Below are positions 32,967 to 40,073 of a DNA stretch of 64,000 bases, piece by piece. The translations under genes were made by a program, and so were the position numbers. Source of the DNA: Aldehydirespirator sp965203635 (GTDB lineage Bacteria; Actinomycetota; Acidimicrobiia; Acidimicrobiales; Aldehydirespiratoraceae); contig OZ241903.1 of assembly GCA_965203635.1 (NCBI GenBank), positions 2,356,001 through 2,420,000 on the forward strand, given 5' to 3'. Within the stretch, counting starts at the first letter, position 1. Every line of letters starts with the position of its first letter. Below the pieces are notes generated by a model. It did no database searches. It was not told where the DNA came from and saw only the letters and a program-made list of their open reading frames with translations.

Positions 32967-34210
32967 CCGAGGATGCCCATCATCTGGTCGACGTCCTTGT
33001 CGCCCCGGCCGCTGAGGTTCAGCAGCACGGTGCGGCCGGCCAGCTCAGCGCGGGCCCGCGACACCCAGGCCAGAGCATGGGCGCACTCCAGGGCGGGGAT
33101 GATGCCCTCGGTGCGGGACAGCAGGCTGAACGCCTCGACCACCTCGGCGTCGGTCACCTGCTCGTAGGTCGCCCGGCCGGTGGCGGCCAGGTACGAGTGC
33201 TCTGGACCCACGCCGGGGTAGTCGAGCCCGGCCGAGATCGACTCGGCCTCGAGAACCTGGCCCCACTCGTCCTGCATCAGGTACGACCGCGAGCCGTGCA
33301 CGATGCCGGGCACGGACCGGCCGATGGCCGCGCCCCCGGCCGGCTCCACCCCGACCAGCGCGGCGGGGGTGTTGGCGAAGCCGGCGAAGATCCCGGCCGC
33401 GTTGGAGCCTCCCCCCACCGCGGCGGTGACCACATCGGGCACACCGCCGTCGAGGATCTCGGCGCACTGGCGGCGGGCCTCCTCCCCCACCACTCGCTGG
33501 AACTCGCGGACCATCCACGGGTACGGATGCGGGCCCATCACCGAGCCAAGGCAGTAATGGGTGGTGTCGACCACCGCCACCCAGTGGCGCATGGTCTCGT
33601 TGACGGCGTCCTTGAGAGTGCGGGACCCGCTGGTGGCCTCCCGCACCTCGGCCCCCAGCAGGCGCATGCGGAACACGTTGAGCTCCTGGCGGGCGATGTC
33701 GACGGTGCCCATGTACACCACGCAGTCCATGCCGAACAGGGCGGCCGCGGTAGCCGTGGCCACGCCGTGCTGGCCCGCACCGGTCTCGGCCACCAGGCTG
33801 GTCTTGCCCATGCGCTGGGCCAGCAGAGCCTGGCCGAGCACGTTGTTGATCTTGTGGCTGCCGGTGTGGTTGAGGTCCTCGCGCTTCAGCAGGATGCGCA
33901 CCCCCAGCTCCTCGGAGAGGTTGGGGCACTCGGTCAGGGGCGAGGGGCGTCCGGCGTAGTCGCGCAGCAGCCGGTCGAGCTCGTCCCGGAAGGCGGGGTC
34001 GCCCCACGCGGAGCGGAAGGCCCGATCGAGCTCCTGGCAGGCCGGCACCAGGGTCTCGGGCACGAACATGCCCCCGAAGTCGCCGAACCGCCCGTCGGCG
34101 CTGGGCTCGCCCATGAAACCCTCGACCGGCCGCGTTCTGGGCTCGCCCATGAAGCCTTCTACCGGCCCCGTTCCGGACGCGCCCATGAATCCGGCCGCGG
34201 GATCGGTCAC
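32963..34210 (-). CDS. trpB: Tryptophan synthase beta chain
   Basis: The PLP-dependent half of tryptophan synthase, making tryptophan from indole and serine. Motifs are GDFGGMFVPETLVPA, NHTGSHKINNVLGQ (Lys Schiff-base site), TGAGQHGVATA and AVGGGSNAAGIFAGF. It starts at GTG 34210, overlapping the trpF stop by GTGA. Residues 6-41 consist of three 12-residue near-repeats (EGFMGEPRTRPV) not known in the family. Each contains an in-frame ATG, so the true start may be 34186, 34150 or 34114. Confidence 0.93.
   Translation of the reverse strand: MTDPAAGFMGASGTGPVEGFMGEPRTRPVEGFMGEPSADGRFGDFGGMFVPETLVPACQELDRAFRSAWGDPAFRDELDRLLRDYAGRPSPLTECPNLSEELGVRILLKREDLNHTGSHKINNVLGQALLAQRMGKTSLVAETGAGQHGVATATAAALFGMDCVVYMGTVDIARQELNVFRMRLLGAEVREATSGSRTLKDAVNETMRHWVAVVDTTHYCLGSVMGPHPYPWMVREFQRVVGEEARRQCAEILDGGVPDVVTAAVGGGSNAAGIFAGFANTPAALVGVEPAGGAAIGRSVPGIVHGSRSYLMQDEWGQVLEAESISAGLDYPGVGPEHSYLAATGRATYEQVTDAEVVEAFSLLSRTEGIIPALECAHALAWVSRARAELAGRTVLLNLSGRGDKDVDQMMGILG
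34088..34195 (-). repeat. Three 36-bp in-frame repeats at the 5' end of trpB
   Basis: Units 34195-34160, 34159-34124 and 34123-34088, each with GGTTTCATGGGC or GGCTTCATGGGC. Each has a purine-rich SD-like stretch (GAGGG, AGAAGG) 3-4 bases before the ATG; unit 1 is less clear. The repeats keep the frame. Confidence 0.75.
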
Positions 34211-34902
34211 GGGTCCTGCTCCCAGTCGTAGGGGCCGGGTCCGGCCGGGTGCCCGCGTACCTCGTCCGCGGATGCGACCTGCTCTCTGGCCGTCGCGGCC
34301 CCGGCCTCCTTGGCCGCGTTCAGGAACGCCCGCAGCCGGGCCGGGTCCTTGCGGCCCGGCTTGCTCTCCACGCCGGTGGCGACGTCCACCCCCCAGGGCC
34401 GGACCCGCCGGATAGCCGCGGCCACATTGCCGGCGTCGAGGCCGCCCGCCAGGAGCAGGCGGTGGCCGGCCAGCGGCGCGCCCTCGGCCAGGGACCAGTC
34501 GAACAACTCGCCGGAGCCGGGTTGCTTGTTGTCGAGCATCACCACGTCGGCGCCGTAGTCGGCCAGGTGCTCCAGACCCGCATGGCCGGCCGGGAAGGCC
34601 TTGATGGTGACCGGCACCCTCTCGGCCACCCAGGAAGTGTCGTCGGGCGACTCGTGGCCGTGGAGCTGGGCCGCGCCCAGACGGGCCTTGGAGGTGATCT
34701 CCACCACCCGGGCCGGAAGCTCGTTGCGGAACACGCCCACACTCAGCACATCGCCGGGCAGGCGGCGCACGATTTCCCGGACCCTGTCCAAGGACACTTG
34801 GCGGGGCGACGGCGCGAATATGAACCCCACCGCGTCGGCGCCCATGGCCACCGCCAGCAGCGCGTCGTCCTCGTTGGTCGTCCCGCAGATCTTCACGAAC
34901 AC
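34207..34902 (-). CDS. trpF: Phosphoribosylanthranilate isomerase
   Basis: Catalyses the Amadori rearrangement of PRA to CdRP. The 231-residue TIM barrel begins FVKICGTTNEDDALLA with the catalytic Cys, followed by GFIFAPSPRQVS, the Asp site VVMLDNKQPG, LLLAGGLDAGNVAAAI and GVDVATGVESKPGRKDPARL. The C-terminus has a 30-residue extension. It is followed by trpB, with GTGA overlap. Confidence 0.95.
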   Translation of the reverse strand: MFVKICGTTNEDDALLAVAMGADAVGFIFAPSPRQVSLDRVREIVRRLPGDVLSVGVFRNELPARVVEITSKARLGAAQLHGHESPDDTSWVAERVPVTIKAFPAGHAGLEHLADYGADVVMLDNKQPGSGELFDWSLAEGAPLAGHRLLLAGGLDAGNVAAAIRRVRPWGVDVATGVESKPGRKDPARLRAFLNAAKEAGAATAREQVASADEVRGHPAGPGPYDWEQDP

Positions 34903-34989
34903 GCTCCGACGCTAGTGGCTCGACAGGGCGCGGATGCGTGACGATCAGGCAATCCGGCGCCGACGCTCGGCGGTGACCGCCGGCGGGGT

Positions 34990-35775
34990 CTAGCGGCCGG
35001 CGGCGACCAGGGCCCGCACCGCCGCAGCCGCATCGGCGGAGCGCACCAGCGACTCCCCCACCAGCACCGCGCCGTAGCCGGCTTCGGCGAGGCGAGCCAC
35101 ATCGGCCGGACCCTCGATGCCGGACTCGGCCACCGACACGACATCGGCGGGGATCATGGGAGCGAGGCGGGCAGCCCGGGCCCGGTCCACCTCGAAGGTC
35201 ACCAGGTCGCGCTGGTTCACGCCGACGAGGTCGGCGCCGGCCGACAGGGCCCGCTCGAGTTCGGCCTCGTCATGAACCTCAACTAGAGCGTCAAGGCCGA
35301 CGTCCCGGGCGAGGGCGCAGAACCGGGTCAGCTCGTCGTCGTCGAGCGCGGCCACGATCAGGAGCACACAGTCGGCTCCCATGATGCGGACGTCGAGCAC
35401 GTCGCGGGGGTCGACGGTGAAGTCCTTGCGCAGCGCGGGCAGGCTCGTCGCGCTCCGGGCGGCCTGCAGGTCCGAGGCCGAACCGCCGAACCACTCGGAG
35501 TCGGTGAGCACCGACAGGCACGCCGCCCCGCCCGACTCGTACTGGCGGGCGAGTCCAGCGGGGTCCAGGTCGGCTCGCAGGTCGCCCTTGGACGGGGAGC
35601 GCCGCTTCACCTCGGCGATGACGGCCGGGCTGCTCACCGACGCCAGCCGGGCGCGAAAGCCCCTCGCCGGCGGGCAGGAACGGGCCTGCTCCGTCAGGTC
35701 GTCCGCGTCGCGCCGGTCGGCTCGGGCCGCATCCCGGTGCTGGGCCACGATCCGGTCGAGGTAGGTACCGGCCAT
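34990..35775 (-). CDS. trpC: Indole-3-glycerol phosphate synthase
   Basis: Converts CdRP to IGP. A 261-residue TIM barrel with VIAEVKRRSPSKGDLRADLD, DSEWFGGSASDLQAARS, LRKDFTVDPRDVLDVRIMGA, LVGVNQRDLVTFEVD and VVSVAESGIEGPADVARL, all canonical. It lies 87 bases upstream of trpF. Start ATG 35775 gives the family N-terminus (TYLDRIVAQHRDA). Confidence 0.96.
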   Translation of the reverse strand: MAGTYLDRIVAQHRDAARADRRDADDLTEQARSCPPARGFRARLASVSSPAVIAEVKRRSPSKGDLRADLDPAGLARQYESGGAACLSVLTDSEWFGGSASDLQAARSATSLPALRKDFTVDPRDVLDVRIMGADCVLLIVAALDDDELTRFCALARDVGLDALVEVHDEAELERALSAGADLVGVNQRDLVTFEVDRARAARLAPMIPADVVSVAESGIEGPADVARLAEAGYGAVLVGESLVRSADAAAAVRALVAAGR

Positions 35776-35815
35776 CAGCGTCGCGCTCCGGTCCGGTCTG
35801 GACGGGCGGCAGCCA

Positions 35816-36343
35816 TCACCGCATCGGTCCGCCGCGGCTGCGGATCAGCACGACGAAGGGCGACAGCAGGAACAGCAGGGCCGACAGCCCCAGCAGCAGG
35901 AGGCCGAACCGTACCAGCACGAATCCTCCGGCCAGCACGCCGAAGATGACCGCGAAGATGCCCAGCACGAAGGCCAGCGGCGAGCCCAGGCGCATCCAGG
36001 CGGGAAGGTGGCCCTCGGTGAGGGGCCGGTCGTCGCCGTCGAAGTCGTCGTGGCCCAGGTCGAAATCGTCCTCGTAGGGGCGTGACGCCGGCTCGGAAGG
36101 GGGCGAGTATTGCGAGGCCGGCGGCGCTTGTGGCTGCTGCCTCAGGCGGCGGTCGATGGCTGCCCGCGAGTCGTCGTCCGACAGCATCTCCCAGGCCAGG
36201 TTGATGCGGCGCATCTGTTCGGCCGCCGCGGGGTCGTCGCCCCGCACGTCGGGATGGGTGCTCCGGGCGAGGGTCACATAGGCCCGCCTGATCTCGGATG
36301 CGGGGGCATCGCGGGCCACACCCAGCACCGCGTAGGGGTCCAT
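35816..36343 (-). CDS. DnaJ-domain membrane protein
   Basis: An N-terminal J-domain (about 1-68) has the HPD motif in ARSTHPDVRGDDPAAAEQ. A Pro/Asp-rich linker (YSPPSEPASRPYEDDFDL) is followed by two membrane helices near the end (LAFVLGIFAVIFGVLAGGF and FGLLLLGLSALLFLLSPFVV). It probably recruits DnaK to the membrane. It is not a full DnaJ. It sits inside the trp run, between ygfZ and trpC, perhaps a passenger in the operon. Confidence 0.85.
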   Translation of the reverse strand: MDPYAVLGVARDAPASEIRRAYVTLARSTHPDVRGDDPAAAEQMRRINLAWEMLSDDDSRAAIDRRLRQQPQAPPASQYSPPSEPASRPYEDDFDLGHDDFDGDDRPLTEGHLPAWMRLGSPLAFVLGIFAVIFGVLAGGFVLVRFGLLLLGLSALLFLLSPFVVLIRSRGGPMR

Positions 36344-36380
36344 CCCGCCATCGTAGGTGCGAGCCGGAGGCGCCGGCCCG

Positions 36381-36426
36381 AATTGATGGCGAAACGGCCC
36401 GTATAGGGCGGTTTCTCACATCAATT
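36381..36426. other. Long imperfect intergenic hairpin between ygfZ and the dnaJ-like gene
   Basis: AATTGATG (36381-36388) pairs perfectly with CATCAATT (36419-36426). Inside, GAAAC (36391-36395) pairs with GTTTC (36411-36415) and GCCC (36397-36400) with GGGC (36406-36409), with one mismatch between them. It overlaps the ygfZ stop. There is no T-run, so the role may be mRNA processing or partial termination. Confidence 0.5.
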
Positions 36427-37279
36427 TCGACGAGGGCGGTGTGGCCAGCACCGTGGCCGGGATGCCGTCCACTTCTGCCGATGTGGGCGGCTCGACACGG
36501 CGGTGTACCGGTCCGAGTGCGACGGTTACGCCCGAGGCCGGGTCCGTCGCGGCTGAAGTGACCTCCCCGACTGCCTTGCCGTCGACGGTGATCTCGGCGC
36601 CGGGCGACACCCCGTCGCCGCGGATCTCGAGCAGCCGCACCGGGCGGGGCACGTTTCCACCCCGGCTGTCGATGCGGGCCACCAGTTCCTGGCCGGTGTA
36701 GCAGCCCTTGGTGAAGCTGACCGACGATTCGACCAGACCGGCGATCTCGGCGGGGATGGTGCGTTCGGTCAGCTCGCGGCCCATGGCCGGCCAGCCGGCC
36801 CGGATGCGGGCCACCTCCATGGCGGCCGGAGCGTCCTCGGCGCCCGCCGGCAGGCACACTTCCGGGCCCAGCAGGTCGACTCCTTCGAAACCCGGCCACG
36901 CCACCGGGGCCCGCAGCTCGGCCCGGACCGCGTCCAGGTCGTTCGAGCCGCCGGAGGAGCCCCTGATGCTCAGCATCCGCCAGCCCTCCAGGATCTCGAA
37001 GGCCGCGTCGACCCTGAGCTTGAACCTCTCCAGGCGAGCTACCAGAGCCTCTGCGAAGCCGGCATCCAGATCGGCCAGGAACTCGTCCTCGCCGAGCCGG
37101 GTGAGCCGGAACCAGGCTTCGACCTTTCCTTGGGGCGCCAGCACGAGCGACCACGCCGAGCCACCCGGAGCGACGGCGTCGACATCCTGAGAGATCTGGC
37201 CCTGCAGGAACGCCGCGACGTCCGGACCGGTCGCCCGTACCGCGTCCCGCGGCATCAGAGCCGCGACGGTGGCCGTCAT
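36416..37279 (-). CDS. ygfZ: YgfZ/GcvT family tRNA-modifying protein
   Basis: A folate-binding protein related to GcvT that supports iron-sulfur cluster-dependent enzymes. The family signature KGCYTGQELVARIDSRGGNV is intact, with FLQGQISQDVDAV near the N-terminus. From the ATG at 37279 there are 287 residues. It overlaps trpE by ATGA. The presence of a folate/Fe-S factor in the trp run suggests operon hitch-hiking. Confidence 0.9.
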   Translation of the reverse strand: MTATVAALMPRDAVRATGPDVAAFLQGQISQDVDAVAPGGSAWSLVLAPQGKVEAWFRLTRLGEDEFLADLDAGFAEALVARLERFKLRVDAAFEILEGWRMLSIRGSSGGSNDLDAVRAELRAPVAWPGFEGVDLLGPEVCLPAGAEDAPAAMEVARIRAGWPAMGRELTERTIPAEIAGLVESSVSFTKGCYTGQELVARIDSRGGNVPRPVRLLEIRGDGVSPGAEITVDGKAVGEVTSAATDPASGVTVALGPVHRRVEPPTSAEVDGIPATVLATPPSSKLM

Positions 37280-38808
37280 CCGATCCGGCTCGCCCGCTTG
37301 CGGGCCGCGGTCATGCTCCGAGCCGCGGGGACCGCAGCCAGCAGCGCCCGGGCCTTGTTCTCGCACTCGGCGTGCTCCTGTTGGGGCACCGAGTCGGCCA
37401 CGATCCCGGCACCGGCCTGCACCGAGGCCCGGCCGTCTCGCACCAGCATCGTGCGGATGGTGATGGCCGTGTCGATGTTGCCCGAGAAGTCGATGTAGCC
37501 GACCACGCCCGCGTACGGACCGCGCTTGACCGGCTCCAACTCGTCGATGATCTCCATGGCCCTGACCTTCGGAGCGCCCGACACCGTTCCCGCCGGCAGG
37601 GTCGCCCTCAGCACGTCGATGGGTGTGGCCGACGAGTCCAGCTTGCCCGACACCTGCGAGGTCAGGTGCATCACGTGGCTGTAGCGCTCAAGGGTCATCA
37701 TCTCATCGAGGTTCAGGGATCCGAACTCCACCACTCGACCGACATCGTTGCGAGCCAAGTCGACGAGCATCACGTGCTCGGCGACTTCCTTGGGGTGCTC
37801 GGCCAGCTCGGCGGCCAGGCGTCGATCCTCGGCGTCGGTATGGCCCCGGCGCCTGGTGCCGGCGATGGGCCGGCTGATGACCTTGCCGTTGAGGAGCTTG
37901 ACCATGGGCTCGGGCGATCCGCCCACCACCTCCAGCCCGTCGTGGCGCAGGAAGTACATGTAGGGGCTGGGGTTGACCTGGCGCAGCACCCGGTAGGTGT
38001 CGAAGGCGTCGGCGCCCAGCTCGAAGTCGAAACGCTGGGACAGCACCACCTGGAACACGTCGCCGGCGAAGATGTACTCCCGGGCCGCCTCCACTGCCCG
38101 CGAGTAGAGCTCCAGGCCCATGGTCGAAGTGGTTGCCACCGGTTCCGCTTCGCCGGTGTCGGAGGGTTCGGGCGGCGCCACCAGGGGCTCGTCGAGGGGC
38201 TTGGCCCCGTCGGCCGCGATGGCCTCCACCCGCAGGACGGCCTCGTAGTACAGCCGGTCGATGGTCCGGTCGTCGGCCCCGGCGGGAACGAGCACGTTGG
38301 AGATCAGGGTGGCCCGCTGGCGCCAGTGGTCGTACACCGCCAGCTCGCCGATCAGTGACATCACGGCGTCGGGATGGCCCGAGTCGTCGATGGGCACCTC
38401 GGGCAGGTGCTCCACCTCCCGGGCGATGTCGTAGCCGAGATATCCGACCAGGCCTCCGTGCAGCGGCGGGAGGCCCTCGATCGACGGGGCCTTGTAATGG
38501 TCCAGCAGCACCTCCAGCGCGGCGAGCATTCCCTCGTGCCGGGGGATGTTGACACCGAGGTGGCCGGTGACCTCCACATGCCGGCCGCGGGCCACCAGAG
38601 TGGCGATGGGGTTGCGGCCCATGAACGACCAGCGGCTCCAGCGCTCGCCGTGCTCCACCGACTCCAGCAGGAAGCCGTTGCCGGACCCCACCACCCGTGC
38701 GAAGGCAGCCACCGGCGTGGTCAGGTCGGCCAGCACCTCCCGCCATACCGGGACCACCCGGTAGGCGCGGGCCAGCTCCCGGAACCTCTCAGGGCTGGGC
38801 TGGTGCAT
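37276..38808 (-). CDS. trpE: Anthranilate synthase component I
   Basis: Makes anthranilate from chorismate with a glutamine amidotransferase partner. 510 residues with SRPIAGTRRRGHTDAEDRRL, HVMLVDLARNDVGRVVEFGS, GKLDSSATPIDVLRATLPAG and VSGAPKVRAMEIIDELEPVK, all typical. The N-terminal regulatory domain (ESVEHGERWSRWSFMGRNP) is present, so tryptophan feedback is plausible. No trpG or trpD lies in the window. Sits 15 bases after hisI. Confidence 0.96.
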   Translation of the reverse strand: MHQPSPERFRELARAYRVVPVWREVLADLTTPVAAFARVVGSGNGFLLESVEHGERWSRWSFMGRNPIATLVARGRHVEVTGHLGVNIPRHEGMLAALEVLLDHYKAPSIEGLPPLHGGLVGYLGYDIAREVEHLPEVPIDDSGHPDAVMSLIGELAVYDHWRQRATLISNVLVPAGADDRTIDRLYYEAVLRVEAIAADGAKPLDEPLVAPPEPSDTGEAEPVATTSTMGLELYSRAVEAAREYIFAGDVFQVVLSQRFDFELGADAFDTYRVLRQVNPSPYMYFLRHDGLEVVGGSPEPMVKLLNGKVISRPIAGTRRRGHTDAEDRRLAAELAEHPKEVAEHVMLVDLARNDVGRVVEFGSLNLDEMMTLERYSHVMHLTSQVSGKLDSSATPIDVLRATLPAGTVSGAPKVRAMEIIDELEPVKRGPYAGVVGYIDFSGNIDTAITIRTMLVRDGRASVQAGAGIVADSVPQQEHAECENKARALLAAVPAARSMTAARKRASRIG

Positions 38809-38823
38809 GGCGCGCCGCCGCCG

Positions 38824-39198
38824 TCAGCCGCCGTCAGCCGGAGCAGAGCCGTCGAACGACCGGAAGAAGCACGAGTACCTGCCGGTGTGGCAGGCGCCGC
38901 CGCCCTCCTGGTCGACCACGAACAGCAGGGTGTCGCCGTCGCAGTCGTAGTAGGCCTCCCGCACCCACTGCCGCTCGCCTGAGGTCTCGCCCTTGCGCCA
39001 CACCTCCTGGCGGGACCGGCTCCAGAACACGGTCCGGCCCTCGGCCAGCGTGAGGGCCAGGGTCTCGGCGCTCATCCAGGCCATCATCAGCACCGCCTTG
39101 GTGGCGGCGTCCTGCACGATGGCGGCCACCAGTCCGGCGGCGTCGTATTTGACGGCCGCGAGGGCTTCCTCGCTGGCCTTGATCGGTGCTCCAGTCAC
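38824..39198 (-). CDS. hisI: Phosphoribosyl-AMP cyclohydrolase
   Basis: The histidine pathway enzyme that opens the adenine ring of PR-AMP. From the GTG at 39198 there are 124 residues. Metal-binding/active-site motifs are WSRSRQEVWRKGETSG, YDCDGDTLLFVVDQEGGGAC and HTGRYSCFFRSFDG. A TAGGCT -10-like element ends 7 nt before this GTG. The 10-residue longer ATG at 39228 is an alternative. First gene of the hisI-trpE run. Confidence 0.92.
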   Translation of the reverse strand: MTGAPIKASEEALAAVKYDAAGLVAAIVQDAATKAVLMMAWMSAETLALTLAEGRTVFWSRSRQEVWRKGETSGERQWVREAYYDCDGDTLLFVVDQEGGGACHTGRYSCFFRSFDGSAPADGG

Positions 39199-39205
39199 GC
39201 CTGCC

Positions 39206-39211
39206 AGCCTA
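39206..39211 (-). promoter_or_regulatory. -10-like element of hisI
   Basis: TAGGCT on the minus strand, 7 nt before the GTG at 39198. It may drive a leaderless hisI-trp transcript. No convincing -35. Confidence 0.35.
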
Positions 39212-39304
39212 AGGGGCCAGGTGTGCACACGGCATCCAGTCGGAAGCCCGAGGCAGGGGCGAGGGTGCCGCCCGCGCGGCGCTTCCTGGTGGCCTTGGCG
39301 CGCC

Positions 39305-40042
39305 CTACTGGAAGAAGGCGCCCCCGTTGACCACCAGGTTCTGGCCGGTGACGAAGTCTGAGCCGCGGCCGGCTAGGTACAGGATGGTCCCGATCATGTC
39401 CTCGGGCTCCTGGGTGCGCTTGAGAGCTCGACCGGCGACCACGAACTGGTCGCTGGTGGCGTCGGTGGGCCGTAGCGACGGGTTGGGTATCAGGTCGGGT
39501 GACACCGTGTTCACCGTGATCCCGTCGGGGCCTAGCTCCTGGGCCAGGCAGCGCGTCAAGCCGATGATCGCGCTCTTGCTGGCCACGTAGTGCGGGAAGC
39601 CGACGGTGCCCTTGAAGCAGGTGTTGGAGGCGATGTTGATGATCTTTCCCGAGCCCTGCTTCTGCATGTAGGGGTACACCGCGCAGCAGGTGAGCCACAC
39701 GCCGCGGACGTTGACCTCGAAGGTGCGGTCCCATTCGTTCTGGGGGACCTCGTTGAACGGGCCCCGGGTGGTCTCCGAGAAGTAGGCAGCGTTGTTGACG
39801 AGCACGTCGATAGTGCCGAAGGCGTCGACCGCGGCCGCCGCCAACGCGTCGTTGTCGGCCGCGGAGCTGATGTCAGCGCGGACTCCCACGGCTTGCCCGC
39901 CGGCGGACTCGATCTCGCTCACCGCCTCGGACGTGTCGAGCAGGTCGGAAACCACGATGTTGAAGCCCGCGTCGGCGAGCGCGAGGCAGTACGCCCGCCC
40001 CAGCCCTCTCGCCCCTCCGGTCACGATCGCTGTCGATGCCAC
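39305..40042 (-). CDS. SDR-family oxidoreductase, catabolic island copy 1
   Basis: A 245-residue short-chain dehydrogenase. It has TGGARGLGRAYCLALADAG, the NNAAYFSETTRGPFNE element and the catalytic YVASKSA with GKIINIASNT before it. The end DFVTGQNLVVNGGAFFQ matches the SDR at 60060-60812. The GTG at 40042 has a clear AAAGGAG upstream, which is preferred to the longer 258-residue reading. It follows the Mo-hydroxylase gene on the same strand. Substrate unknown. Confidence 0.85.
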   Translation of the reverse strand: MASTAIVTGGARGLGRAYCLALADAGFNIVVSDLLDTSEAVSEIESAGGQAVGVRADISSAADNDALAAAAVDAFGTIDVLVNNAAYFSETTRGPFNEVPQNEWDRTFEVNVRGVWLTCCAVYPYMQKQGSGKIINIASNTCFKGTVGFPHYVASKSAIIGLTRCLAQELGPDGITVNTVSPDLIPNPSLRPTDATSDQFVVAGRALKRTQEPEDMIGTILYLAGRGSDFVTGQNLVVNGGAFFQ

Positions 40043-40073
40043 ATTGACTCCTTTGGTTCTGATTGACTTGCCT

